DNA of 32,397 nucleotides from Chara braunii (lineage: Eukaryota > Streptophyta > Charophyceae > Charales > Characeae). Every line of letters begins with the position of its first letter. The first letter of the stretch is position 1. Where the stretch lies: the NCBI GenBank assembly GCA_003427395.1, contig BFEA01000342.1, positions 1,278,768 through 1,311,164 of the forward strand, given 5' to 3'. The position numbers and the translations under genes are program-made. The notes under the pieces are model-generated. The model worked only from the letters and a program-made list of their open reading frames with translations, was not told where the DNA came from and did no database searches. Shown one piece after another: positions 9,294 to 18,457 of this stretch.

Positions 9294-9752
9294 GAGATTG
9301 ATCAGTTTGATTTCGAACTGAAGCCATAACGTTGTCCCATACCCGCTAAGCAGGCGAGCAGATTTCTTCGGTGCCATTGTAACATGCTTGGATGTGGCGC
9401 TGAATTACAAGAGAAGATTAGGTCCGACTACACTAGTGATCCAGTCTATAGTTAGATGACTGGCAAGGTGCACACAACACAACACGAAGTTCCGGATTAT
9501 AGAGTGACCCAAGGACTGCTGTTTGAGAAGACAGATGTGCACGACAAATTGTGCATCGCAAACAATGAAGAGATTCACAGTTTAATCCTGGGGGAGTGTC
9601 ACAACATTATGGGACACGTTGGTTGGAGGAAAACGTACGCTAACCTTCTATGTTCCTATACATGGGTTGGGATGAAACATGAATGTGTAGTATTGTTCAA
9701 GGCTGCAAAGTATGTCAGCAAGTTCACCGCAGTGTCCCCTTGGTTTACTTAG
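9294..9752 (+). pseudogene. Element D RNase H tail and integrase zinc-binding region
   Basis: Fragments in more than one frame read FDFELK, then (N)VVPYPLSRRADFFGAIVTCLD (matching C's DALSRCSDFCGTIVSYLD). The frame 9456-9752 then has VPDYRVTQGLLFE and the HHCC N-terminal integrase domain (ECHNIMGHVGWRKTY, with a CxxC region near 9700-9720 altered to KAAKYVSKF). An in-frame TAG stands at 9453-9455. Confidence 0.75.
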
Positions 9753-10481
9753 ACCACTGCCTATACCGTCGGGTCCCGGAGACTCCGTGTCCATAGACTT
9801 TACGGACACTGAGGTGAGAAGTAGGAATGGGAAGAGCTAAGTTATGGTGATAGTAGACAGATTTAGCAACTTTGTTGTTTTTGTGCCACTCCCTGGTGAG
9901 GCCAGAAATACTTAGTAATTCGAGAGTTTTTTAATCACTGGGTGAAAGACTACGGGCATCCCTTGACTATTGTAAGTGATAGGGATACGAGATTCACAGG
10001 CGAGCATTGGCAACATCTCATGAATGTCTATGGGTCCAAACGAACTATGTCCTCATGCAGACATCCTGAGACAAATGGATAGACTGAGCAGATGAACAAA
10101 GTGTTGCAGCAAGTGTTGCATATGTACATCCGACCACATCAGATTGACTGGGATGAACATCTAGCTAGGGTTACTACCACCTATAACAATTCTGCGCATT
10201 TGGCTACAGCACGAACACCCATGGAACTACATTTAGGTTGGTGCCCACGTAGGCCCACCGACTGTCTCAACCCTGATCAAGTGCAAAGACTTCCACCAGG
10301 GACTAGAGAGTTTGCTGGGCAGTATAAAAAGGACAGAGAAAAAGTAAGAGAAAACATAGCGAAAGCACAACATCAGATGATAGAACAGGCCCATAAGCAC
10401 CGCAGACCGTCGCAGTTTGTTGTAGAGGATTTGGTCTGGGTTAAGTCTAAGGAGTTTCTTCCAGAGGACAACATCTCGTAG
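9753..10481 (+). pseudogene. Element D integrase core
   Basis: The DDE triad is recognisable: Asp in DSVSIDFTD (about 9800), Asp in VSDRDTRF (about 9980) and Glu in TEQMN (about 10090). TAA at 9838-9840 stands where A and B have Gln (SQVMVI), and TAG at 10080-10082 where the family motif has Gln (HPETNGQTEQ). The frame 10092-10481 continues with QIDWDEHLARVTTTYNNSAH and the basic C-terminal region to VWVKSKEF. A further TAG at 10479-10481 ends it. Confidence 0.82.
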
Positions 10482-10487
10482 AAGTTA

Positions 10488-10883
10488 TTGCTCGCGTATA
10501 GGGGACCTTGGCAGATTCTCGACGTGATTAGTGATGTGGATGATCCTTCTTACGTTGTTGAGATTCCCCCAGATTTGCACATTTACCCGGTGTTTCATGC
10601 TTCCAAAAGACTCCCTTGTATCAGCAATGAGCTATTTCCATCTCGCAAATCTATAATTCCTCTTGATATGGATGGCAAGTATCATATCGACCATATCGTT
10701 GTTGAGGATGTCTACAGCTCCGGACGCAGGTGTAGGCCCCAGCGGCAGTATAAAGTCAGATTCGCTTATCAAGAGCCTTCAAAAGATCGTTGGTTTACTA
10801 GGGATGATCTAATTGAAACAGCACCGCACATAGTGTTTTACTATGAGAGAGCTAGGCGAGGAATCAACATAGTTGATAGATAA
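10488..10883 (+). pseudogene. Element D chromodomain
   Basis: The frame opens with LAYRGPWQILDVI, then YVVEIPPDLHIYPVFHASKR, followed by the chromodomain-like HIDHIVVED, RQYKVRF, SKDRWFTRDDLIETAP and the tail FYYERARRG, ending TAG ATA G TAA-like at 10881-10883. It is intact across the module and nearly the same length as element C's. It would bind chromatin if expressed, but upstream stops preclude normal expression. Confidence 0.8.
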
Positions 10884-11019
10884 AGATTGTAACTTTTTTG
10901 TAGGACCTCGAAATTAGGCTGGCAAGAGTGAAGGCATTCCACGATGCAGACCCCAAATTTGAATTTCAGGGTCAAGGTCTCAGGCCAAGGGAGGCCAAGT
11001 CGGTCAGTTTTAGAAAAGT
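10884..11019. other. Short noncoding stretch after element D
   Basis: This could be the 3' untranslated tail of element D. There is no LTR match that I can support. Confidence 0.3.
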
Positions 11020-11244
11020 CACAATCGGGTGAATTAGGAGTCAAGTCCAACAGGCACCCAGTAAACAGTCACATCCCAAAGCCAAAAGTTGCATTCTGTA
11101 AGCAAAAGTCACGTCTCATATTGAAAAGTCATGTCTCACAGCCAAAGGATACTTCTACAGGCAAACGTCGTGTCCCAGAGGCAAGAGTCACATCCCACAG
11201 TCAAAAGTCATGTTCCACAGATGAAAAGTCGTGACCCACAGACT
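11020..11244 (+). repeat. Degenerate ~20-bp tandem repeat array
   Basis: About nine units follow the pattern AAAAGTCAYGTCYCACAGNC, for example AAACAGTCACATCCCAAAGCC (from about 11062), AAAAGTCATGTCTCACAGCC and AAGAGTCACATCCCACAGTC. Unit length drifts between 19 and 22 bases. A more worn copy lies near 11023. It sits between element D's end and element A's 5' LTR. Spacers are absent, so it is a minisatellite and not a CRISPR array. Confidence 0.75.
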
Positions 11245-11361
11245 CGAGCAGCAGCACACCAATGAAAATAACCAGGCCTTGGGCATGTGGTAGCGGGTCC
11301 AAGTCACGCCAACGAAAGCAGAGGCTGGGACGAGTTGAGGCTCGGTCGAAGTCAATACAAA

Positions 11362-12658
11362 GCATTGCTGAGATTCCCGCATTCTGCTGTGTCTTCTAAG
11401 TCTGTCTGTGTGTGCGTGCTTGTGACCTGCGTGCCTGTCAAAGTGCTTGTCGGTATGAGTGTGTGTGTGACCCGCAAGGGTACTTGCTTGTCTGGCAGGC
11501 CCGTAGGGCCGGGACTTGTGGCCGTGGCATTGAGGGTTGTAGCAGGGAAAAACACTCAAGTGGCGAAGCTAGCGGCCCCACGGCCCTTGGGATAGCGGAA
11601 AAACACTCAAGTAGGCAGGTAGGCCGAAACTGCACCTCACTGCAGTTGGCGTGAGGGGGTACTGGAGGTCGAGCAGAAAAAGACAAAGTTGGCATTTTTA
11701 GAGTCCAATGGCGGTAGGGTAGGTCTAGGCCGGTACCAATACAACCAGTCTGAGTCTGGAGCCTGTACGGGTAATATCAGGGTCTGCAATGATGTTTCCC
11801 TCTGAAACGGAGGAAGTACTGATTGCTTGGGGAGGCCGAACGGCCTAGAAGTCACCAACTAGGAGGCAAGTAGGTCGCTATATCAAGAGGCCGGGCGGAG
11901 AGCCCAGCCTCATTCTTCAGTGTGCAAGTTTGGCGACACGCTGCTGGAGCGCTGGCTGGAGTGGCGTTGGGTACTACAGCTCTGCTGGGAGGAAGAAGCC
12001 GGGAGCTTCCAGCTTGGCTATGGTGGAGCTCTACCGGTAGGAGGAGGGAAAAGGGGACCAAGGAGGAGAGTGGCAAGGCACTTACCTGGCTATGGTAGAC
12101 ACCATCTTCATCTCCTTGCTAGGCGCTGCATCAGGAAGCCCCCCGTTGGGGTAGTCACGCATCAAGGGAGCTCGAGACAGAGTCAGGCATGGTGGCTGAG
12201 TGGGCAGCGGCATAGCTGCATGGTGATGACCTTGAAGTGGAGCAGCGGCATAGCTGCTCTGGATTGTCCTTTGGACAGGAGGCTGAAGCCTCAATAGTCC
12301 GCCATAGCCTCGGCCTGAATGTAGAGGAAGAGGAAGGGTGGCCATGGCTATGGTGGACCTCTTGTTGTGCCTGCAGTAGAAGTGGGATTCGGACATTGAT
12401 TCTGGTTCAGTCAGTCAACATTATTATTGTTATTTCTTGTTTGAATAAGAGGGATGAGATAAGGAGGAAGGGATTGGTTGGCGAAGAAGAAGAGCCTTGA
12501 CATTGGTCTATGTTGGAGTACATCATCTTCTTCTTTCTCACTTCTTCTTCTTCTTCTTTCCCTCTCTTTCCTCTCAAGTTCATTCATTTCTTCTTGCAAT
12601 TGGATGATATTGTACTTTCGGATGAATGTATACTTCGAAATGGGCCAGGATCGTAACA
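11362..12658 (+). repeat. Element A 5' LTR (left end truncated)
   Basis: The sequence matches the 3' LTR from GCATTG(C/T)TGAGATTCCC to the terminal ATCGTAACA. The first ~68 bases of the 3' LTR (TGTAATGACCC...) have no counterpart at 11290-11361, so the left edge is deleted or replaced. Compared with the 3' LTR, it has an extra 38 bp at about 12204-12241 that duplicates GCAGCGGCATAGCTGC. It carries TC-rich runs near its end (12525-12600). Confidence 0.9.
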
Positions 12659-12659
12659 T

Positions 12660-12671
12660 TGGTATCAGAGC
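12660..12671 (+). other. Element A primer binding site (tRNA-iMet)
   Basis: TGGTATCAGAGC, one base after the LTR end, is the standard complement of the 3' end of plant initiator tRNA-Met used to prime minus-strand synthesis. The match is exact over 12 bases. Confidence 0.95.
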
Positions 12672-12709
12672 GGATTCTACTTGCTAGCGAGAGTTGACTT
12701 TGCTGCCAT

Positions 12710-12754
12710 AACCCTAACCCTAGTGGTAAGGGCTAACCACTGAGGGTTAGGGCT
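12710..12754 (+). other. Post-PBS telomere-like hairpin in element A
   Basis: AACCCTAACCCTAGTGGT (12710-12727) pairs with ACCACTGAGGGTTAGGGCT (12736-12754) with one bulge and minor mismatch, around an 8-base loop. It lies about 40 bases after the PBS, where retroelements often keep packaging or dimerisation structure. Element B has a hairpin of different sequence in the same place. Function is inferred only from position and shared structure. Confidence 0.6.
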
Positions 12755-13194
12755 GGAAGTTAGGGTTAAGTGGGGCAGCGTGGTAAAGGGAAGTTGCTCC
12801 CACCTGGCAGGGCCGTGTAGGGTCGACACTAGACCCGGCCAGGTTGTTTGAGTGCATGTTTGTGGTGGCGAGACACAAGGTGGGACTTCGTGATGCAATT
12901 TGAGAGAGGCGACAATGAAGGGCACCTACAACTTGAATCTGGACTTCAAGGAAGACGAGGAGTGACTTTAGGGCTCCCCTCAAGTAGGTGAGCTTGAGGG
13001 TGGCAGCCATATCTGCACCTACAGACTGCAAGTTGTTGATTTGATCTTCAACATCGACGGGGGATTCGGTTTTGTACTTCGGGGTAGATGCTGACCCTCC
13101 TAGATGATAGGACACTAGTGTAGAGGATGCTAATTGGCTCAGGAGGACTATGTGAGAGGGGGGTGAGTTCTTTCATCTCAAGAGCCCGACCACT

Positions 13195-13893
13195 CAGGTA
13201 AGTGTCATGCCGCCAGGGTGCCCATGTGTGTGTGCATGGAATTGACTGCCGTTGGGGTTCTCTGGGTTCTTCTTCCATCCTCCATAGTCGTGATTGTGTG
13301 TGAGGTGTGTGAACTGCCTGCTCACCTAACGAGTGAATGAATGGAGTATCTTGTTTGCCATGCGATATCTTTCTACAGTGCTTTGTTTATTTCATTCTGA
13401 ACGGTTGTAGTCTGCAGGTTCTTTCTGGGGCAAAATTTCGTTTTTCAATTCGGTAGGGACAGAGTAGGTCTTTGTGGAACTCTTGTTGGTTGGGACCCGG
13501 TTCTGACTCCACTGGGACCATTTGGGACTCAGTGGGACCGGGCCCAAACAACAAGGGCCCCTCAGGCGAAATCTGTTGGAGTCGGTTACCTTGCTCTATC
13601 TGATTGGGACGCGGACTTTATGCTTTCGGACAGGACACTCGTTGCGGAGGGGATCTCCGCTGAGACGTTTTATCAGACTTTACCGCACGATCCGCCGCCT
13701 GACTCGCACCTTGGACACCACTCAATTCTCTCTTGCATTACGTTGTACACTTTGAATCTGATTTGCTGTGTCTTCACGGAGCTGAGTCCGGCTAGGCTTG
13801 GGAGACCTCATACGTAGTCGGTCCAGACTGTGTGGCTGGATTAGATCTCTCTGATCTTTATTTCTTTTTGTTGTTGTTTTGACAACTCTCTAG
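13195..13893 (+). other. Candidate leader intron in element A
   Basis: A consensus donor CAG|GTAAGT lies at 13197/13198. A pyrimidine-rich run ending CTCTCTAG at 13893 could be the acceptor, with a branch-like CTGAT near 13850 upstream. The implied intron is about 0.7 kb. Element B has the same donor and an AG at the equivalent place, directly before the same conserved block. There is no transcript evidence here. Confidence 0.4.
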
Positions 13894-13898
13894 TCCAA

Positions 13899-13919
13899 AT
13901 GAATTGCTGCTCCGGCTAG
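13899..13919 (+). CDS. Conserved mini-uORF MNCCSG
   Basis: ATG AAT TGC TGC TCC GGC TAG encodes six residues, 220 bases before the gag ATG. The surrounding 37 nt (13892-13928) are identical in element B although the flanks differ. Such short upstream frames can limit or regulate gag initiation. Whether the peptide or only the RNA is conserved is unknown. Confidence 0.35.
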   Translation: MNCCSG

Positions 13920-14139
13920 GAGTTCTACCTTCTCTTCTGACTGATTTCAAGTTGTTTCTTTCATTGGGTTCATTATATGCTTGCGTCTACACGGTCGCAA
14001 ACGAGAGAGGGAGAGAGAGAAGAGAGAGGCTTCTGAGTGTTGCTCTTGAGGGAGTGAGGAGAGGGAACAGGAGTGTTCATCCTAGACAAGGAAGTACGGA
14101 CCCCTCTTGAGAGACTTATTGACTCCCTCGTCCTCCATC

Positions 14140-15101
14140 ATGGCATCTGCAACAGACTGGAAGCTGCAAATGGACGCTGCCCCCGAGGCAGAAAAAGCGC
14201 AATACCGATTATTCTACGAGAAAGCATTGAAGAGGGAACAGGAAGAGAAAGAGAAGGAGAGGGAGGAGAAGGTAAAGGCTCATGAAGCCATTTTTTGTAC
14301 CTTGCCTGCCCTAACCGATGCAGAGGTGGAAGAGAAAACCGTTCCACTCCTCCGGGCTTTGGTCGACGTTCGGGTTGTTGAGGACCATACTGGCCAACTC
14401 GCTAAAGTGTTCGACGAGCTCAAGAAGTTGCGAGAATATATGGCCCTGGTGGCGCAGCAACACCATGACCAGCTGCAACAGTTCGTTAACGTACAACCAG
14501 CCCAAAGCATCCTACCGCCTGCTTACCCTGCTTCTGGTGCTGCGTGTCAATCTATTCTTGCCCCTCTAACAATGTCTTCTTCTTCTTCTTCTTTGAGTGT
14601 GGCCAACAGCCTATCCGGATCTGCAGCAGGTCCAGACCCCGCTGCTGCTGCTGCTGCTGCCGCAGCTTCAAGTAGCAGTGCAGGGCATTCTGGCACTGTT
14701 GCAGTCCCGAGTTCGGACCCAGCAGCCGCTGGTCCAAGCTGCAGCTTTTCCTATATGGATAGAAAGGCGGCCCAAATTCCGTCTAAGTATGACGGAAAGG
14801 ACGACGTCAAATCTTGGATCAGCTCCATGCGATCCTACTTCTATGTGTTGGGGACACTCCCAGTTACTCAGTCGTCGGTCCTAGTGACCAATGTGGAACC
14901 CGCCGTGAGAGGATTCTTGGAAATCCAAGTTGTACAAGCAAGCTATAAAAGGATAGACCTGAACAAATGGCTGAAGGCTACGCCGGTAGCCACACTCAAA
15001 GAGCTCTTGATCAAACAGTATGCTGATCCACATGCTGCAGCCAAGGCTAGACTCAAGCTTGACAAGCTCAAGCACAGCAAGTGGACCGGCACCATGCACA
15101 G
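14140..15101 (+). pseudogene. Element A gag, N-terminal part (into gap)
   Basis: The start is taken at ATG 14140 (MASATDWKLQMDAAPEAEKA) because element B's gag starts at the matching place. Features in order: a charged helical segment (residues ~20-60), a region rich in Ser/Ala with a run of Ala from GCT repeats (~165-190), then a capsid-like domain with DRKAAQIPSKYDGKDDVKSW, VEPAVRGFLEIQ and ARLKLDKLKHSKW. The visible part is fully open for 320 codons. The rest, including the zinc knuckle, lies in the assembly gap. B matches through the capsid region. Confidence 0.85.
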
Positions 15102-16066
15102 NNNNNNNNNNNNNNNNNNNNNNNNNNNNNNNNNNNNNNNNNNNNNNNNNNNNNNNNNNNNNNNNNNNNNNNNNNNNNNNNNNNNNNNNNNNNNNNNNNN
15201 NNNNNNNNNNNNNNNNNNNNNNNNNNNNNNNNNNNNNNNNNNNNNNNNNNNNNNNNNNNNNNNNNNNNNNNNNNNNNNNNNNNNNNNNNNNNNNNNNNNN
15301 NNNNNNNNNNNNNNNNNNNNNNNNNNNNNNNNNNNNNNNNNNNNNNNNNNNNNNNNNNNNNNNNNNNNNNNNNNNNNNNNNNNNNNNNNNNNNNNNNNNN
15401 NNNNNNNNNNNNNNNNNNNNNNNNNNNNNNNNNNNNNNNNNNNNNNNNNNNNNNNNNNNNNNNNNNNNNNNNNNNNNNNNNNNNNNNNNNNNNNNNNNNN
15501 NNNNNNNNNNNNNNNNNNNNNNNNNNNNNNNNNNNNNNNNNNNNNNNNNNNNNNNNNNNNNNNNNNNNNNNNNNNNNNNNNNNNNNNNNNNNNNNNNNNN
15601 NNNNNNNNNNNNNNNNNNNNNNNNNNNNNNNNNNNNNNNNNNNNNNNNNNNNNNNNNNNNNNNNNNNNNNNNNNNNNNNNNNNNNNNNNNNNNNNNNNNN
15701 NNNNNNNNNNNNNNNNNNNNNNNNNNNNNNNNNNNNNNNNNNNNNNNNNNNNNNNNNNNNNNNNNNNNNNNNNNNNNNNNNNNNNNNNNNNNNNNNNNNN
15801 NNNNNNNNNNNNNNNNNNNNNNNNNNNNNNNNNNNNNNNNNNNNNNNNNNNNNNNNNNNNNNNNNNNNNNNNNNNNNNNNNNNNNNNNNNNNNNNNNNNN
15901 NNNNNNNNNNNNNNNNNNNNNNNNNNNNNNNNNNNNNNNNNNNNNNNNNNNNNNNNNNNNNNNNNNNNNNNNNNNNNNNNNNNNNNNNNNNNNNNNNNNN
16001 NNNNNNNNNNNNNNNNNNNNNNNNNNNNNNNNNNNNNNNNNNNNNNNNNNNNNNNNNNNNNNNNNN
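15102..16066. other. Assembly gap (965 N)
   Basis: A run of N hides the C-terminal part of gag and the gag-protease junction of element A. By comparison with element B, about 0.8 kb would be expected here. Single N positions also occur at 16429 and 16440, and one at 24098 in element B's leader. Confidence 1.
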
Positions 16067-16653
16067 ATACACATCCTATACAAGGAGCCTTGGGTAGAGT
16101 CGGAAGAAATTGACTTCCATGCTCTGTTGACGCGCTGGGCTCATATGAAGCAAGAACGCGCGCAAGGAAGATCGAAGTTGATCTTCTTCAAACTCTACAT
16201 TAATGGTCGTTACATCCGTGCATTGGCTGCAACCGCCAACTACTTCTCACCGCACGGCATTCATAAGGCACACTTGGGGATGAAGCAAGTGACTTTGCAA
16301 AATCCTTGCCGGACCCAAGTGGGCAACCAAGAGGTTGTCACATCTACGCATGCAGTCAAAGGTGTGCACACTACCTTTGACGCTGACCGCACGATCACGC
16401 ATGAGTTGAACTTCTATGTCCTTGATCANTGCCCCTTCGNCGCGGTTATTGGCTTGGGCTGGTTGCAGGCCCAATGTGAAAGAACCACGTGGAAGGACTC
16501 ACAATTCATGGTCAAAGATGCCATGGGAATCGAGCGTCCAGTCCTCTTGGATGAGCCACGCAAGTCCCAAGTAACGTTTCTCAATGCGATGCAATTCTAC
16601 AAAAAGTGGCGCAGGCGCAAAGTTGACGAGCAAATGTATATAGCCTTTGTTAG
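16067..16653 (+). pseudogene. Element A protease, catalytic motif deleted
   Basis: The frame matches element B's protease along its length: GMKQVTLQNPCRTQVGNQEV, TSTHAVKGV, THELNFYVLD and the second motif VIGLGWL. At the active site, however, it reads YIRALAATANYFS, where B has YIRVLIDSGSTTNFFS. The Asp-Ser-Gly is gone through a loss of about three codons. This copy cannot process its polyprotein unless helped. The frame then departs from the RT frame near 16660. Confidence 0.85.
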
Positions 16654-18231
16654 GCCTGCTCATATGCCTTCTATTTTGTTGTACATAATGATTCTACTTT
16701 GCATGAGGCAACTACTTCTACCTCTACTAAATCTACCTCTAGTCCAAATGACTCCACTTCCAACTTTGTTGTGATGTCTGCGCCTATGCAATCTGGTATG
16801 CTTGCACCTGAGAGTGATGATCCACCTCCGGAGATCCCATCAGAAATTCGCAACCTTCTCAACCGATTTCCAGAAGTCTTGGCCAAACCGCATGGAGTCC
16901 CCGTGCGTCCCGTCCGACACAGGATCGAGTTGATCGAAGGAAGCACTCCTCCAAAGGGTTGTGTCTATCGGATGGGCTCAGGCGGATTGAAGGAGTTGCG
17001 AAGGCAGATTTATGATATGATTGGGAAGGGATGGATCAAACCAAGCAAGTCTGAGTTTGGTGCACCGGTTCTGTTTGTCCCTAAGAAAGGAGGCAAACTA
17101 CGGATGTGTATTGACTACCGCGGATTGAATCGAATCACAAGAAAGAATGCATATCCTTTGCCACGTATCGATGAATTGCTTGATGTTGTAGGTGGATGCA
17201 AAGTCTTACGCAAGATCGATCTCAAGTTTGGCTACTCACAGATTGAAGTCGATTCTGCAGACCAACACAAAACCGCATTCAAAACTCGCGATGGGCTGTA
17301 CGGTCTCACGAATGCGCCAGCCACCTTTCAAAGTCTCATGGATAAGGTATTTCGCAATCAGATCAACCGATTTGTTGTTGTATATTTGGATGACATACTA
17401 ATCTTCAATAAATCGATAGAGGAACACATGAGACACCTTGAGGAAGTGATGCAGATCCTCAAGGACGCGCAACTCCATCTCAACTTGGAGAAATCCGAGT
17501 TTGGGAGGGACAACGTCATTTACCTTGGACATAGGTTGTCTGCTGCAGGCCTAGAGCCTGAGGCAACCAAAGTTGAGGTCATCCAAAAATGGCCTCAATC
17601 TGCGAATGTCCGCGAGTTGCATTCTTTTTTTGGTCTTTCGTCGTACTACCGTAAGTTTGTGCCCAAATTCTCTATCATTGCCAGTCCGCTGTCTAGACTA
17701 ACAAGCAAGAATGTGTCCTACACATGGAATGAGGAATGCACGACAGCCTTCGACGCATTGAAAGAGGCTTTGGTGAGTCATCCAATGCTCTGCATTGCGG
17801 ATTCCAAGCTTACGTTCGTAGTAACTACGGATTCAAGTTTGTATGGGATTCGTGCGGTGCTGCAGCAAGACAATGGTGATGGCCTACGTCCACTTGAATA
17901 CTACAGCAAACGCATGCCCAGTCACAAGGTAGCTGCTTCCACTTACATTCGAGAGCTCTATGCCTTGAGAGAGGCACTAAATCATTGGAAACACTACCTC
18001 TTGGGTCGCCATTTCAAAGTGTTCTCGGATCACGAGACTTCGAAATGGATTCAGACACAGATTAATCCCTCAACCACATTGACCCGCTGGCTGCATGAGA
18101 TTGATGTGTATGATTTTGAGATTAAGCACAAGAAAGGCTGTTATAATTCAGTTGCGGATGCTTTGTCGCGCCACCCTGAATACATGACTTGCCTTGTGGG
18201 TTCCTACGACCTGCGTAAAAATTTGGGCTGA
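16654..18231 (+). pseudogene. Element A reverse transcriptase and RNase H
   Basis: A 1.58-kb open frame holds a Ser/Thr-rich linker, then [48 protein letters not shown], catalytic VVVYLDDILIF, YLGHRLSAAGLEPEA and LSSYYRKFVPKF. RNase H follows with VTTDSS, RELYALREAL and FSDHE, ending VADALSRHPEY. Seven codons are missing in the RT palm (GLYGLTNAP against B's [15 protein letters not shown], near 17302). A TGA at 18229-18231 follows a ~70-nt deletion in the RNase H to integrase linker. It would copy RNA into DNA if intact. Confidence 0.92.
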
Positions 18232-18457
18232 CCCTAGTAGTCAGCCTGATTTCCATGAATGTAAGGGCCTTTTCTTCCGCCGCTATGGGAAGCATGACCG
18301 ATTGTGTGTGCCCAACCATGAGCTGATCATGACCCACTCCTTGGATTTGGCTCACAGCCGGAGTGGACACTTCGGTGTTGAGAAGACATACGGAAACCTG
18401 TTGGAAAAGTTTGTGTGGCCCGGAATGAAAAAGAATGGCACAAAGGTTTGTGGCTGA
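18232..18457 (+). pseudogene. Element A integrase zinc-binding domain
   Basis: In a frame different from RT, the sequence reads DPSSQPDFHECKGLFFRRYG, LCVPNHE and LDLAHSRSGHFGVEKTY, the HX4H half of the integrase zinc finger. The CxxC half (ECEVCQ) is in the next frame after a one-base shift near 18440. The frame stops at 18457. Confidence 0.85.

Larger units (their letters stand above)
9294..10883 (+). mobile_element. Element D: 3' fragment of a gypsy element
   Basis: Homology to gypsy pol begins abruptly at about 9294 with EIDQFDFELK (end of RNase H) and runs through integrase to the chromodomain end at 10883. Gag, protease, RT and most of RNase H are absent. It faces element C head-to-head and belongs to a similar family (compare ECHNIMGHVG with C's ECHDFEGHFG, and the shared chromodomain pattern). 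It carries several stop codons. Confidence 0.85.
12672..14139 (+). other. Element A leader (5' untranslated region)
   Basis: About 1.47 kb separate the PBS from the first gag ATG, without a long credible frame. It aligns in blocks with element B's leader (GCCATATCTGCA, CATCGACGGGGGAT, TTTCATTCTGAACGG). It contains a hairpin, a consensus 5' splice site, a possible 3' splice site and a mini-uORF, each listed separately. Confidence 0.75.

Noticed and set aside
11020-11244. CRISPR-like array
   Set aside because: Units are directly adjacent with no unique spacers, are degenerate, and sit in eukaryotic retrotransposon DNA.
12411-12659. Antisense frame with a basic/acidic helix (ERKERERRRRRSEKEEDD)
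   Set aside because: It is the reverse of a TC-rich LTR tract, repeated in the other A LTR, and has no independent gene signal.
12700-12775. Interstitial telomere repeat
   Set aside because: Only two or three CCCTAA-like units occur, and they belong to a hairpin in the element leader.
15102-16066. Long frames crossing the N run
   Set aside because: Their lengths come from undetermined bases. Only the parts outside the gap were used.
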